From Halobacterium jilantaiense (GTDB lineage: Archaea; Halobacteriota; Halobacteria; Halobacteriales; Halobacteriaceae): DNA of 64,000 bases. The stretch is taken from contig NZ_FOJA01000001.1 in NCBI RefSeq assembly GCF_900110535.1, positions 2,391,393 through 2,455,392 of the forward strand, in the 5' to 3' direction. Positions 50,606 through 60,642 of this stretch are shown in pieces. The first letter of the stretch is position 1, and each line of letters begins with the position of its first letter. Below the pieces are notes generated by a model. It did not search any database and was not told where the DNA came from. It saw nothing but the letters and a program-made list of their open reading frames with translations. Made by a program: the position numbers and the translations under genes.

Positions 50606-51493
50606 CTAGAACTGGCCGTCGAGGAACGACCGGACCTCGGGCCGCGTCGGCGCGGTGCGCGCGCCCTCGTGCTGGGCGGCGAGCGCGCCGCAGGCGTTCG
50701 CGAACTCGAGGGCGCGCTCGTGGTCGTCGTCCGACAGCAGGACGGCGACGAAGCCCGCTGCGAAGGCGTCACCGGCACCCGTGGTGTCCACCGGCTCGAT
50801 GTCGAAGCCGGGGTGGCTGTACGAGGCCGACGGCGTGTGGACGGTCGCGCCCTCCGACCCGTGCTTGACGACGACGACGCGGTCGCTGAAGTCCGAGCCG
50901 GGGTAGGCGGCCTCCTCGTCGAGGACGGCCTCGGCCTCGTTGTCGTTGACGAACAGCACGTCGGTGCGGTCGAGGGCCGCGGAGAAGTCGCGGTCGCCGA
51001 GCCGGCGTCCCGGGTCGAAGGAGACGGTCGCGCCGGCGTCGTCGGCGAGTTCGGCGAGCCGGTCGGCGGTCGCGGGGCGCTGGCTGGTGAGGTGGAGGTG
51101 GTCGCAGCCCGCGACGACGTCCGGGTCCACGTCCTCCGGGCCGACGGCCTCGTTCGCGCCGTCGTTGCCGAGCACCATGACTTCGCCGTCGCCGTCGACG
51201 ACGAGGTACTTCACGCTCGTCTCCAGCCCGTCGACGACCCGGAGGCCGTCGAGGCCGACGCCGGCGTCCTGCAGTTCGCGCTGTGCGAGCAGTCCGTGCT
51301 CGTCGTCGCCGACGCTGCCGACGAGCCCCGTCTCGACGTCGAAGCCCGCGAGCGCGACGGCGACGTTCGCGGCGCTGCCGCCGCCCGAGCGCAACTGGGA
51401 GACGATCTCGGCCTCCCCGTCCGGCTCGGGGAGGTCGTCCACGCGGAGCGTGACGTCCCAGTTGACGTGGCCGGCGGCGACGACTCTGACCAT
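50606..51493 (-). CDS. PfkB family carbohydrate kinase (probable ribose-1-phosphate kinase)
   Basis: 295 residues. Ribokinase fold: N-terminal GSGxxN equivalent GGGSAANVAVALAGF (about 38-52), and the anion-hole/catalytic-base motif DTTGAGDAFAAGF (about 236-248). The family covers ribokinases, KDG kinase and nucleoside kinases. Neighbours (nucleoside phosphorylase, R15P isomerase) favour ribose-1-phosphate kinase of the haloarchaeal pentose bisphosphate pathway. Substrate assignment is inference from context. Confidence 0.85.
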   Translation of the reverse strand: MVRVVAAGHVNWDVTLRVDDLPEPDGEAEIVSQLRSGGGSAANVAVALAGFDVETGLVGSVGDDEHGLLAQRELQDAGVGLDGLRVVDGLETSVKYLVVDGDGEVMVLGNDGANEAVGPEDVDPDVVAGCDHLHLTSQRPATADRLAELADDAGATVSFDPGRRLGDRDFSAALDRTDVLFVNDNEAEAVLDEEAAYPGSDFSDRVVVVKHGSEGATVHTPSASYSHPGFDIEPVDTTGAGDAFAAGFVAVLLSDDDHERALEFANACGALAAQHEGARTAPTRPEVRSFLDGQF

Positions 51494-51543
51494 ACCACCG
51501 CGGAGCGGCCGCCGCGGCTAAAGTCCTGCGGGGTCGGCTCGAC

Positions 51544-52392
51544 CTAGAAGCCCGCGGGGTTCGCGGCGATGAACAGCACGACGTTGTGGACGCCCGGGCC
51601 GAGGCCGACGGCGGCGACGACGCCGAGCAGGAGGTTGCCCTCGCTGGGGAGTTCGCGGACGTAGTCGGCGAGCAGGGCGACGACGCCGGCCGCGAGCGCG
51701 AGTTTCACGAGGACGAACAGCCAGCCGGTGCCGAGCAGCGGCTCGGTCGGGAGGTCGGCGGCGAACTCGATGATGGCGGCCGACAGCGGCGTCTGCTCCC
51801 CGTACCCGAGTACGTCGATGCCGACCGTGGTGGAGGTGGCGTCGAGGGCGTGGCCGAAGACCGCGAGGACGCCGGCCGCGCCGACCGTCGCGGCGTCGTC
51901 GGGACGGACGCGGGCGACGACGGCCCACGTCGCGGCCGTGAGGACGGCGGCGGCGGCGACGGCCGCGAGCGGCCACGGGAGCGTGAGCGTCTGCTCGGTC
52001 CAGCCCCGGTAGAGCGCGGCTCCAACGGTGGGGACGGCGAGCAGGGAGCCGGCGGCAGCGAGCGCCGGGACCACTGGCACCGACGGGCCGGCACGCCGGG
52101 CGACCAGCCACGTCGCGCCCGCCACCGCGAACGTCGTCACGTAGACGACTGGGGAGCCGAAGAACGGTGCGACGGCGTCGGGGAACAGCGCGAGCTGGTA
52201 GCAGACGTAGAGGCTGGACCCGAGCACCATCCACGGCGCGAGCGCGAGCACGACCCGCGTGCTGACGGCGGGCCGGTCGCGGCGGAGCCCGGCGACCACC
52301 GCGAGCGTGGCGGCCGCGACGGCGACGAGGTAGGGCAGCGACGGGAGCGCGAACCCGCTCGGGAGCACGCCGGAGAGCGCGACAGCGTTCAT
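51544..52392 (-). CDS. DUF63 family membrane protein
   Basis: 282 residues with about eight hydrophobic helices. Conserved features typical of DUF63: FGHALDATSTTVGIDVLGYG near residue 185 and the C-terminal LGVVAAVGLGPGVHNVVLF. DUF63 is an archaeal membrane family of unknown function. The location between a kinase and R15P isomerase may be incidental. The GTG/ATG choice: ATG 52392 (MNAVALSGVL) is used. Confidence 0.9.
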   Translation of the reverse strand: MNAVALSGVLPSGFALPSLPYLVAVAAATLAVVAGLRRDRPAVSTRVVLALAPWMVLGSSLYVCYQLALFPDAVAPFFGSPVVYVTTFAVAGATWLVARRAGPSVPVVPALAAAGSLLAVPTVGAALYRGWTEQTLTLPWPLAAVAAAAVLTAATWAVVARVRPDDAATVGAAGVLAVFGHALDATSTTVGIDVLGYGEQTPLSAAIIEFAADLPTEPLLGTGWLFVLVKLALAAGVVALLADYVRELPSEGNLLLGVVAAVGLGPGVHNVVLFIAANPAGF

Positions 52393-52453
52393 ACGAGGTG
52401 GCGTCGGGCTCGCGAGGAAAGTGTTGCCCTTCGCCGGCCAGTACCGGTTGCGG

Positions 52454-53398
52454 TCAGTCCTCGGTCCAGGGCTCCGTGGTGCCGTCGCCGTACAGCTCCC
52501 GCATCAGTGTGACGATGCTCTCGGGCGGGAACTGGCCGCGCTCGGTGACGATGGCGTCGACGTACCGCGGCGGCGTCACGTCGAACGCGGGGTTCTCGAC
52601 GTCCGGGCTGCCGAGGCGCTCGCGGTCGTCGTCCGACAGCACCTCGGTCTCGTCGCGCATCTCGATTTCGACCGTGTGCCCGGTGAGCGTGTCCGGGTGG
52701 AGCTTCAGCGTCTGCGCCGCGACCATCACCGGGACGCCGCGCTCGCGGGCGGAGACGGCGAGCATGCTCGTCCCGACCTTGTTGATGACGGAGCCGTCGG
52801 CGGCGATGGAGTCCGCACCGACGAGGACGTGGTCGACCTCGTCGAGGTACCGGCGGCCGGCGTTGTCCACGATCATCGTCACCGGCACGTCCCAGTCGCG
52901 GAGCTGTTCGGCCGTGATGTGGCCCTGCTTGCGCGGCCGGGTCTCCTTGACGACGGCCTCGATGTGCTTGCCGTCGTCGATTGCGGCCTTGACACAGGCC
53001 AGCGCGTCCGTCGAGTGGCAGTGGGTCATCACCACGTCGCCGTCCCGCAGCCGGTTCGCGCCGATTTCCCCGAGGTCGTCCTGCGCGCGGTCGAGCTGGT
53101 CGCGGAACGACTCGGCGGCGTCGACGGCCGACGCCCGGAGCGTCGCCACCGTCTCGCCGTCCAGATTCCGGAGGACGTACCGGAGCGAGTTCGGGAGGCT
53201 CACGGCCGTCGGCCGGGTGTCGCGGAGGTGGCGGGCCGCTTCCCGCATCTCGGCGCGGAACGCCGCCGGGTCGCTCGCGTCGCTGGCTCGCGCCTGCGAT
53301 TCGAGCGCGTCGGCGGCGGCCCGGGCGATCGTCGCAGCCCCCCGAATCTCCATCTCCGCGATGTCCTCGGCCGTCGAACGGACGTCCTCGTTGACCAT
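52454..53398 (-). CDS. ribose 1,5-bisphosphate isomerase
   Basis: 314 residues of the eIF2B-alpha/MtnA superfamily, archaeal R15P-isomerase branch. Signature motifs: THCHSTDALACVKAAIDDGK with the catalytic Cys-like region (about 125-145), ETRPRKQGHITAEQLRDWDV, and the catalytic Asp in VLVGADSIAADGSVINKVGT (about 192-211). It converts R15P to ribulose 1,5-bisphosphate. In haloarchaea this feeds a phosphatase/non-carboxylating route rather than RuBisCO. It is encoded near a nucleoside phosphorylase and a PfkB kinase. Confidence 0.93.
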   Translation of the reverse strand: MVNEDVRSTAEDIAEMEIRGAATIARAAADALESQARASDASDPAAFRAEMREAARHLRDTRPTAVSLPNSLRYVLRNLDGETVATLRASAVDAAESFRDQLDRAQDDLGEIGANRLRDGDVVMTHCHSTDALACVKAAIDDGKHIEAVVKETRPRKQGHITAEQLRDWDVPVTMIVDNAGRRYLDEVDHVLVGADSIAADGSVINKVGTSMLAVSARERGVPVMVAAQTLKLHPDTLTGHTVEIEMRDETEVLSDDDRERLGSPDVENPAFDVTPPRYVDAIVTERGQFPPESIVTLMRELYGDGTTEPWTED

Positions 53399-53443
53399 AC
53401 TCGGCCTACGCGCCCACGAGGAAAAGAGTTCGGCGACCCGCCG

Positions 53444-56008
53444 TCAGCGGAAGTCGAAGCCGCCGTCCGTCGCCGCGTCCGGGTCGTCGTCGCCCGCGGA
53501 CTCACCGCCGTCGGCTGCCGCGGAGTCGGAGTCGTCGTCACCCGGCAGCACCTCGTCGGCCGGGTCGTCGCCGGCTGGCTCGTCGTCGCCACCCGCGCGC
53601 TCGCTGTCGGCGAGCGCCTCCCGGGTCTCGAACTGGGCGAGCAGGCTGTTGAGGTCCGACACCTGGTCGTCGAGCTCGTCCGCGAGGCCGGCGACCTCGG
53701 AGACCGAGGCGGCCTGCTCCTCGGCGGCCGCCGACACCTGCTGAGCCTCCGTCGCGGTGCGCTCGCTGAGCTCCTCGACCTCGTCGGTCATCGACACGAC
53801 CTCCTCCGTGGAGGCGGCCTGCTCGTCGGTCGCCTCGCTGATGGACTGCACGCTCGCGTTCGCGTCCTCGACCTGCCCGCCGATGTCGTCGAGCGCGGAC
53901 AGCGCGGCCTCGATGGTCTCGCTGCCGGCGTCGACGCGCTCGCCGAGTTCCGCCATGTCGCCGACGGTCGCCTCGACGTCCCGCTGGACGTCCTCGACGA
54001 GTCCCTCGATTTCGGCGGCGGACTCTTTGGTCTCGTCGGCGAGGTCCTTGACCTCGTCTGCGACGACAGCGAAGCCGTCACCGCTCTTGTCGGCGCGGGC
54101 GGCCTCGATGTTCGCGTTCAGCGCGAGCATGTTCGTCTGCTCCGCGATGTCCGTGATGACGCCCGTCACCTCGCCGATGGCGTCGACAGCCTCTTCGAGA
54201 GCGTTGACCCGTTCGACGGCGCTGTCGGCGGTCGCCTCGATGCGCTCGAGTTCGGCGACCGCGTCCTCGCCGAGCGCCCGGCCGCGCTCGCTCTCGGTCG
54301 CCGCTTCGTCGACGGTCTGGGCGACGTCGTCGGCGCTCGCCGCGATCTCCTCGACGGTCGCGGACAGCGACGTGATCTCGTCGCCGACCGTGCCGAGCCG
54401 GTCGCGCTGCTGGTCGGCGTCTGCCGAGATGTCCTGAACGGACTCGCTGACCTGGTCGCTCGCGTTCCGCATCTCCGCGGAGCTCGTGGAGACGTCGGTG
54501 CTCGCCCGGTCGACGGCGTCCGCGATGGACCGAACCTGGGAGAGCGTCGCCTCCACGTCGTCCATCATGTCGTTGAACGCCGCGGCGATGTCCCGCATCG
54601 GCTCGCTGTCGGCGTCCTCGTCGAGACGCCGAGTCAGGTCGCCGGCCGCGGCCGCCGCCATCTCGTCGCTGTACTCGGCCGCCCGCGCCTCCAGCCGCTC
54701 GGTGAGACGCTCGGACTCGCGGCGCGCCTCCTCGGCCTCCTCGCGCGTCTGCTCGGCGTTCTCGCGGGCCTCGTCGAGGTCCGTGATGAGCGCCTCCAGG
54801 CGCGTGTGCATCTGTGAGAGCGACGCCCCGAACGACCCGGGGAGGTCCTCGTCGAGCACGTCCGCGTCGAAGTCCTGCTCAGCGAGCGCGTCGGCCTGGC
54901 TCGCTGCCGTCCCGAGGTACGCCTGCATCCCCTGGAAGGACTCGACGAGCTGGCCGAGTTCGTCGGTCCGGTCGGTGTCCGGCACGTCGGTATCGAGGTC
55001 GCCCTCCGCGACCGCCGACGCGACCCCGGAGAGTTCGTCGAGGGCACTGGACGTCCGCCGCCCGACGGTGAGGCCGACGAGCAGCAGGCCGACGAGCGCG
55101 ATGACGACCATCCCGGCGAGGTACTCCGTCACCTGCGTCTGGAGCGCGTACGCCTCGCCGCGCGGCACGTGGTACGCCAGCACCCAGTCGGTCCCCGCGA
55201 CCGGCGTGTACGCGGTCGCGTACCGGCCGTCCTCCATGCCGGTGCGCTCGCTGTTCACCTCGTAGACCGTCTGGCCGCTGCGCGCGGTCTCGACCGCGTC
55301 CGGCGTCTCCCCGTCGCTGTCGGTGTACTGCTCCAGCAGCGCGCGGTTCCGGTTGTCGAACGTGATGGTGCCGTCGCCGCCGACGACCTTCACGTCACCC
55401 GTCGCGATCGGGGAGTTGAACGACTGCGAGCGGTCGGCCAGCGAGACCGTCATCGCGAGCACCCACCCGGTCTTGTCAGTCGGCGCGGTCACCGCCACTA
55501 CGGGCTCGCCGTCGACGCGGTAGGGGTCGGACATCTGGACGCTCGTGGTCCCATCGGCAATCGTCCCGAACCACGGCACGTCCTCGCTGGACAGTGACTC
55601 GCCCGTTCGCGCGTCGTCCGTGCTCGCCACCACGCTGTTCGTCCCCGTCGAGACGATGTGGATCGCCAGCACGCTGTCTTGGAGTGTCGCGAGCTGGCGT
55701 TCCAGCTCCGGCTCGACATCGCTCGCCCAGACGGAATCGCCGCCGAAGTCCGACGCGAGGAACTGCGCGGTCGCCTCCTTCTGGGTCGCCCAGTCGTGCA
55801 GCGAGGCCGCCTGCTGTTCCGCGATGCCAGACACCTGCTCTTCGGTGTCGGCACTGACAGACGCCTGCGTCTGGAGGTGGATGAACCCACCGGCGGCTGC
55901 GACCACCACCACCACTGCGAGCAACAAGATGTTGAACTTCGCGGCGTAGCTGCCCCGGAGTCTGGCGGGCAGCACGCGGTCGAGCAGCCCACGGTCGATG
56001 TCGCTCAC
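53444..56008 (-). CDS. basT: methyl-accepting chemotaxis transducer, BasT-like
   Basis: 854 residues. An N-terminal helix (about 22-47), an extracellular Cache-like domain (45-300), a second helix (about 300-320), HAMP domains (about 325-380 and 440-500), and the long MCP coiled coil with the tip sequence [20 protein letters not shown] (about 645-664). The C-terminus is a Ser/Asp/Glu-rich tail of about 60 residues. Taxis signalling to CheA via CheW. The upstream gene is a binding lipoprotein and the pair resembles BasB-BasT for branched-chain amino acid taxis. Ligand inference rests on context. Confidence 0.9.
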   Translation of the reverse strand: MSDIDRGLLDRVLPARLRGSYAAKFNILLLAVVVVVAAAGGFIHLQTQASVSADTEEQVSGIAEQQAASLHDWATQKEATAQFLASDFGGDSVWASDVEPELERQLATLQDSVLAIHIVSTGTNSVVASTDDARTGESLSSEDVPWFGTIADGTTSVQMSDPYRVDGEPVVAVTAPTDKTGWVLAMTVSLADRSQSFNSPIATGDVKVVGGDGTITFDNRNRALLEQYTDSDGETPDAVETARSGQTVYEVNSERTGMEDGRYATAYTPVAGTDWVLAYHVPRGEAYALQTQVTEYLAGMVVIALVGLLLVGLTVGRRTSSALDELSGVASAVAEGDLDTDVPDTDRTDELGQLVESFQGMQAYLGTAASQADALAEQDFDADVLDEDLPGSFGASLSQMHTRLEALITDLDEARENAEQTREEAEEARRESERLTERLEARAAEYSDEMAAAAAGDLTRRLDEDADSEPMRDIAAAFNDMMDDVEATLSQVRSIADAVDRASTDVSTSSAEMRNASDQVSESVQDISADADQQRDRLGTVGDEITSLSATVEEIAASADDVAQTVDEAATESERGRALGEDAVAELERIEATADSAVERVNALEEAVDAIGEVTGVITDIAEQTNMLALNANIEAARADKSGDGFAVVADEVKDLADETKESAAEIEGLVEDVQRDVEATVGDMAELGERVDAGSETIEAALSALDDIGGQVEDANASVQSISEATDEQAASTEEVVSMTDEVEELSERTATEAQQVSAAAEEQAASVSEVAGLADELDDQVSDLNSLLAQFETREALADSERAGGDDEPAGDDPADEVLPGDDDSDSAAADGGESAGDDDPDAATDGGFDFR

Positions 56009-57246
56009 GACCCGTCACCCCCGGAGAAGAACCCCGGCTTCAGTAGTTCGAGTGTCTCCATGCCGCTGTCCACGACCTGCTGGACGAGGTAGCCGGTCAC
56101 CGGTTCGAGGTCGTCAGTGAGGTCCATGCTACCGGCCGCTCCCTTGTAGTTGAGTTCGCGGCCTGCGTCCACGAGACTGCGGGCGCGACCGAACTCGTTG
56201 ACGGTCACCGAGTGCCCGACGCCGCCCGAGACGGACTGCAGCGCGCCAGCGGCGGCCGACGACGACGCGTCCCCCGCGTACTCGCCGGCGAGCAGCGGCA
56301 GCATCGCGGCGTCGTAGGCGTTCGTGGCGTACACGAGCAGTGGCGCGATATCGCTCAGTTCGCGCCGCAGCCGCTTCGTCCCGACGGTGTTCGAACTGGC
56401 GACCGACGCCGTGTAGACGCCCGACCAGTTCGGTTTGGGGTTCGACGGAACGAGCCCGGAACTCAGCGCCACCCCGCCGTCGTACTCGCGCCGCAGCAGC
56501 TCTTCGAGGACGGACTCCGAGGAGCCCGGCGACCCGACGAACGCGATGGCGTCCGGGTCGGATGCGAGCGCGTCGTCGACAGGCCCTTCGGGCGTTTCGG
56601 TGGAGCCAGCGTAGGCGACACTGGCGACCACGTCGGCGTCGAGGCTGTTCTCGACGCCCTCCGCGAGCGCCGAGCCGAACGCGTTGTCGAGGTAGCAGAC
56701 TGCGACGGTGTCTGCGCCCGCGTACACGTCGTCGTCGACGATTTTCGCCATGACGGCGGCCTGCTGACTGTCGTTCGGGCACGTCCGCGCGAAGAACTTC
56801 CCGTCGTCAGTGCGGCCCGCGGACGCCAGCGTCGGCGCTGTGCTAGACGGGCTGACGAGTAGCGTTCGGTCCTCGGCGGCGCGCTCGGTGAGCGACCCCG
56901 TGACGTCACTGATGACCGGACCGACCACGGACAGCAGCGAGTGGTCCGCCGTGAGCTCGTCGTACGCCTCCGCGGCGGTCTCCGGGTCGGCCGCCGTGTC
57001 CTTCGAGACGTGGACGACCTCGCGGCCGCCGACGCCCCCGGCGCGGTTCGCGTGCTCGACCGCTGTGGCGACCGCGCGCTCGTGGTGGCTGGCGACGTCA
57101 CCGAGCGCGCCCGGCCCCGACAGCGGGAGCAGTGACCCGACCGCTACCGGCTGACTCGACCCCCCGATCCCCATACAGCCGGCGAGGCCAGCGACTGCCG
57201 TCGCCCCGGCGGTTGCTAGCCAGTCACGTCTAGTTGCACGATGCAT
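56005..57246 (-). CDS. basB: branched-chain amino acid-binding lipoprotein, BasB-like
   Basis: 413 residues from ATG 57246 ([20 protein letters not shown]); longer upstream readings cross the deoC gene. Signal with RRDW (Tat-like) and lipobox LAGC, so lipid-anchored and exported folded. The mature protein is a periplasmic-binding type I fold ([20 protein letters not shown], near residue 44 on). Here it serves a taxis transducer rather than an ABC importer, since no permease or ATPase is nearby. Coupled by four bases to basT. Confidence 0.88.
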   Translation of the reverse strand: MHRATRRDWLATAGATAVAGLAGCMGIGGSSQPVAVGSLLPLSGPGALGDVASHHERAVATAVEHANRAGGVGGREVVHVSKDTAADPETAAEAYDELTADHSLLSVVGPVISDVTGSLTERAAEDRTLLVSPSSTAPTLASAGRTDDGKFFARTCPNDSQQAAVMAKIVDDDVYAGADTVAVCYLDNAFGSALAEGVENSLDADVVASVAYAGSTETPEGPVDDALASDPDAIAFVGSPGSSESVLEELLRREYDGGVALSSGLVPSNPKPNWSGVYTASVASSNTVGTKRLRRELSDIAPLLVYATNAYDAAMLPLLAGEYAGDASSSAAAGALQSVSGGVGHSVTVNEFGRARSLVDAGRELNYKGAAGSMDLTDDLEPVTGYLVQQVVDSGMETLELLKPGFFSGGDGS

Positions 57247-57343
57247 ACCACGTTGGTTCCGGTACCCGTATTTCAACGTTCGGTTGGCGTTATCAGTACG
57301 GAGAGTCGAGGGTTCTTTGCCGGGCGCGCCCGCCCTGTCCGAT

Positions 57344-57982
57344 ATGGACCGCCACGAACTCGCTGCCCGCATCGACCACACCGTCCTCGGGCCGGAGACG
57401 ACGCCCGCGGACGTCGAAGGCGTCGTCGACGAGGCCGCCGAGTACGGCATGAACGTCTGTATCCCGCCGTGCTACGTTCCCGAGGCACGCGAGCACGCGC
57501 CCGACGACCTCACTGTCGCCACCGTAATCGGGTTCCCGCACGGCCAGCACGCGACCGCTGCGAAGGTCGCAGAGGCCGAGGGTGCCCACGAGGACGGCGC
57601 GGACGAGCTCGACCTCGTAATCAACGTCGGCCGCCTCAAAGCCGGCGAGCACGACGCCGTCGAGAGCGACATCGGGGCGGTCGTCGACGCCACGCCGCTC
57701 CCCGTGAAGGTCATCATCGAGACGGCGCTGCTGTCCGACGACGAGAAACACGCCGCCTGCGAGGCCGCCGAGGCCGCCGGCGCGGACATGGTGAAGACGT
57801 CGACCGGGTTCGCCGACGGCGGGGCGGAGGTGCCGGACGTGGAACTGATGAGCGAGTACCTCCCCGTGAAGGCCAGCGGCGGCGTCGGGACCTACGAGCA
57901 GGCGCAGGCGATGTTCGACGCCGGTGCCGTCCGCATCGGCGCGTCGTCCGGTGTCGAAATCGTCGAGTCGTTCGACGCGTAG
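57344..57982 (+). CDS. deoC: deoxyribose-phosphate aldolase
   Basis: 212 residues from ATG 57344 ([20 protein letters not shown]). Schiff-base Lys in MVKTSTGF (K151), Asp90 of the proton relay (ELDLVINV) and a second Lys in LPVKASGG (K176). It splits deoxyribose 5-phosphate to acetaldehyde and glyceraldehyde 3-phosphate in nucleoside degradation. Divergent from basB, 97 bases apart; TATA-like GTTCTTTGC is about 30 bases upstream. Confidence 0.96.
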   Translation: MDRHELAARIDHTVLGPETTPADVEGVVDEAAEYGMNVCIPPCYVPEAREHAPDDLTVATVIGFPHGQHATAAKVAEAEGAHEDGADELDLVINVGRLKAGEHDAVESDIGAVVDATPLPVKVIIETALLSDDEKHAACEAAEAAGADMVKTSTGFADGGAEVPDVELMSEYLPVKASGGVGTYEQAQAMFDAGAVRIGASSGVEIVESFDA

Positions 57983-58039
57983 CCGGTTCACCGCCTACCG
58001 CATCCCTTTTGGCCGCGGGCGGGCAACGACTGGGTAGCG

Positions 58040-59338
58040 ATGGCCCGCTACCACATCGAGACGTACGGGTGTACCTCGAACCGCGGCGAGAGCCGCGAAA
58101 TCGAGCGACGCCTCCGCGACGCCGGCCACCATCAGGTGGATGGGCCGGCGGACGCGGACGTCGCCATCCTCAACACCTGTACCGTCGTCGAGAAAACGGA
58201 GCGCAACATGCTCCGGCGGGCCGAGGAACTCGCCGACGAGACGGCCGACCTCATCGTCACGGGCTGTATGGCGCTCGCTCAGGGCGAGGAGTTCGACGAC
58301 GCGGACGTCGACGCCCAGGTGCTGCACTGGGACGAGGTCCCGGAAGCCGTCACGAACGGCGAGTGCCCGACGACGACGCCGGACGCCGAGCCGATTCTGG
58401 ACGGCGTGGTGGGTATTCTCCCCATCGCGCGGGGCTGCATGAGCAACTGTTCGTACTGCATCACGAAGCAGGCGACCGGCCGCGTGGACTCGCCGCCGGT
58501 CGAGGCGAACGTCGAGAAGGCCCGGGCGCTCGTCCACGCCGGCGCGCGCGAGATTCGCATCACCGGACAGGACACGGGCGTCTACGGCTGGGACGAGGGC
58601 GAACGGAAGCTCCCGGAGCTACTGGAGCGCATCGCCACCGAAATCGAGGGCGACTTCCGGGTGCGCGTCGGGATGGCGAACCCCGGCGGGGTCCACGGCA
58701 TCCGCGAGGAACTGGCCCGAGTGTTCGCCGAGCACGACGAAATCTACAACTTCCTGCACGCGCCCGTGCAGTCCGGCAGCGACGACGTGCTCGAAGACAT
58801 GCGCCGCCAGCACGAGGTCAGCCAGTACCTCGACATCGTGGAGACGTTCGACGACTACCTCGACGAGTGGACGCTCTCGACGGACTTCATCGTCGGCTTC
58901 CCGACCGAGGACGACGAGGACCACGAGCAGTCGATGGACCTGCTGCGCGAAACCCGCCCCGAGAAAATCAACGTCACGCGGTTCTCGAAGCGCCCCGGCA
59001 CCGACGCCGCCGAGATGAAGGGGCTCGGCGGGCAGACGAAGAAGGACCGCTCGAAGGCGATGACGGACCTGAAGATGGACGTCGTCGGCGACGCCCACGA
59101 GTCGATGGTGGGCACGGAGCGCGACGTACTCGTCGTCGAGGAGGGGACCGGCGACTCGGTGAAGTGCTACGACGAGTCCTACCGACAGGTCATCATCCAG
59201 AACGCCACCGAACACGGCCTCGAACCCGGCGACTTCGCCACGGTCGAGGTCACCGGCCACCAGACCGTCTACGCGTTCGCCGAGCCGGTCGCGCCCGTCG
59301 ACGCCGACGACGGCCGCGCCGAGACGACTGCGGACTGA
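58040..59338 (+). CDS. tRNA (t6A37) methylthiotransferase (e-MtaB type)
   Basis: 432 residues. An N-terminal UPF0004 domain with C11, C47 and C76 for the auxiliary cluster, a radical-SAM C133-x3-C137-x2-C140 (GCMSNCSYC), and a C-terminal TRAM-like domain (about 370-430). It adds a methylthio group to t6A37 in tRNA decoding ANN codons, as in eukaryotic CDKAL1. The archaeal form is usual in haloarchaea. Starts 57 bases after deoC's stop. Confidence 0.95.
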   Translation: MARYHIETYGCTSNRGESREIERRLRDAGHHQVDGPADADVAILNTCTVVEKTERNMLRRAEELADETADLIVTGCMALAQGEEFDDADVDAQVLHWDEVPEAVTNGECPTTTPDAEPILDGVVGILPIARGCMSNCSYCITKQATGRVDSPPVEANVEKARALVHAGAREIRITGQDTGVYGWDEGERKLPELLERIATEIEGDFRVRVGMANPGGVHGIREELARVFAEHDEIYNFLHAPVQSGSDDVLEDMRRQHEVSQYLDIVETFDDYLDEWTLSTDFIVGFPTEDDEDHEQSMDLLRETRPEKINVTRFSKRPGTDAAEMKGLGGQTKKDRSKAMTDLKMDVVGDAHESMVGTERDVLVVEEGTGDSVKCYDESYRQVIIQNATEHGLEPGDFATVEVTGHQTVYAFAEPVAPVDADDGRAETTAD

Positions 59339-59416
59339 CCGAGCGACCTCCCGAACTGATTTCGCGTCCTGCGAACGTGGGCAACGTCTAACAGTCGCGG
59401 GCTTCGAGACGACTGC

Positions 59417-60097
59417 GTGAATCGACGAGCCCTCCTCGCGGTTCTGGCCGCTTCGGGCGCGTGCGTGGCGTTCGGCGTAGCCGGAGCCACGTTCGGTGCC
59501 TCGATTCCAGCTGACGACCCCGCTCCCGGTTCCGTCGACGGGCCTCTGGACGTGGCTGCTGGCGGCGGCGGTGGCGGGGAGCGACTCGCCGACCGGAACG
59601 TCGCCGATGGGAGCGCTCGCTGCGTGCTCTGTGGCGTGAGCGCTCGCTCGCTAGTCGCCGGGCTGGTGCCCGCCGTCGGCCCGCTGACGTGGGCGGTCCT
59701 CGCCGCCGTCGTCGCCGCTGGCGCGTGGGTCGCCGGGCTGCGAAAGGGAGACGCCGACCCGGCGAACGGAGCCGAACCGACAGACCCCGACAGCGCGGTC
59801 CGGTCCGGGGAATCAACCGCAGCCGGTCACAGCGTTCCGCCCGATGCGCCTGCCACGAACGGAGTATACCGCGCGTGGGCGTCGCTGGCAGAACGAGTGT
59901 CCGGGACCGTCCCGGACACGCGGACGCCCCAGTCGGTCGCCGAAGACGCCGTCGACGCCGGGTTCGACCAGGACGCCGTGACGCGGCTGACCGCACTGTT
60001 CGAGCGCGTCAGGTACGGGCCAGCCACGGCGACAGCCGAGCGTGAGCGCGCGGCCCGCGAAGCGCTCGCAGACGCAGACGACGGGGAGGAGCCGTGA
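59417..60097 (+). CDS. DUF4129 domain membrane protein
   Basis: 226 residues from a GTG start. A hydrophobic N-terminal segment (about 5-28) that may be a signal anchor, an extracellular Gly-rich linker with Cys68 and Cys71 (RCVLCG), a second helix (about 85-107), and a C-terminal DUF4129 region (WASLAERVSGTV, TPQSVAEDAVDAGFDQDAV, LTALFERVRYGP). DUF4129 accompanies transglutaminase or DUF58 genes. It is the first of a four-gene operon, joined to the next by a GTGA overlap. Confidence 0.8.
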   Translation: MNRRALLAVLAASGACVAFGVAGATFGASIPADDPAPGSVDGPLDVAAGGGGGGERLADRNVADGSARCVLCGVSARSLVAGLVPAVGPLTWAVLAAVVAAGAWVAGLRKGDADPANGAEPTDPDSAVRSGESTAAGHSVPPDAPATNGVYRAWASLAERVSGTVPDTRTPQSVAEDAVDAGFDQDAVTRLTALFERVRYGPATATAERERAAREALADADDGEEP

Positions 60098-60642
60098 GCC
60101 GGCAGACGGTACTCGTGCTGACCGGCGTGGCGTCGACGACCGCCGGACTGGTGTTGCTCGGGACGCCGGCGTCGGCTCCGGCGGCGGTCCCCGTGTTGCC
60201 GGTCGTCGGTCTCCTCGGCGTCGCAGCGCTCGCAGTCGGCGGTCTCGCGGCGCTCGACCGGTTCGGGGACGGCGTCGGCACCGGTGACCCGAGCAGTTCG
60301 TCGGCCACTGTCGCAGTTCCGGGCGACGACTTCGACGACCGGCTCGCAGACCTGTCGGTGACCGACGACGCGGGCCGCGAGGCAGTTCGAGACCGGCTCA
60401 CGGCGGCTGCAGCGGTCGCGCTCGCGGCCGAGAACGGTTGCTCTCGGAGTGCTGCTCGGGAGCGAATCGACGCGGGCGAGTGGCCGGACGGCCGCGACAA
60501 CGCTCGGGTGCGGGCGTTCTTCGCGGGTCGCGACCCGACCCCGGCCGAGCGCGTCACCACGGTGCTGACCGGGGAGCCGACGATTGCTCGCCGAGCCAGA
60601 CGCACGGCGACCGTGCTCGCCGAGCGGGGGGACGACCAGTGA
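60094..60642 (+). CDS. DUF7269-like membrane protein
   Basis: 182 residues from a GTG overlapping the preceding stop (GTGA). Two hydrophobic helices near the N-terminus (about 5-22 and 28-50), then a soluble helical domain (about 80-182: REAVRDRLTAAAAVALAAEN, RDPTPAERVTTVLTGEPTIA). Known only as a partner in the DUF4129/DUF58 operons of haloarchaea in my memory. Function unknown. Confidence 0.72.
   Translation: MSRQTVLVLTGVASTTAGLVLLGTPASAPAAVPVLPVVGLLGVAALAVGGLAALDRFGDGVGTGDPSSSSATVAVPGDDFDDRLADLSVTDDAGREAVRDRLTAAAAVALAAENGCSRSAARERIDAGEWPDGRDNARVRAFFAGRDPTPAERVTTVLTGEPTIARRARRTATVLAERGDDQ

Noticed and set aside
57241-59391. A 716-codon plus-strand frame across deoC and the methylthiotransferase
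   Set aside because: It runs through both recognisable genes in a different frame and is Arg/Gly-rich, the signature of a shifted reading of haloarchaeal genes.
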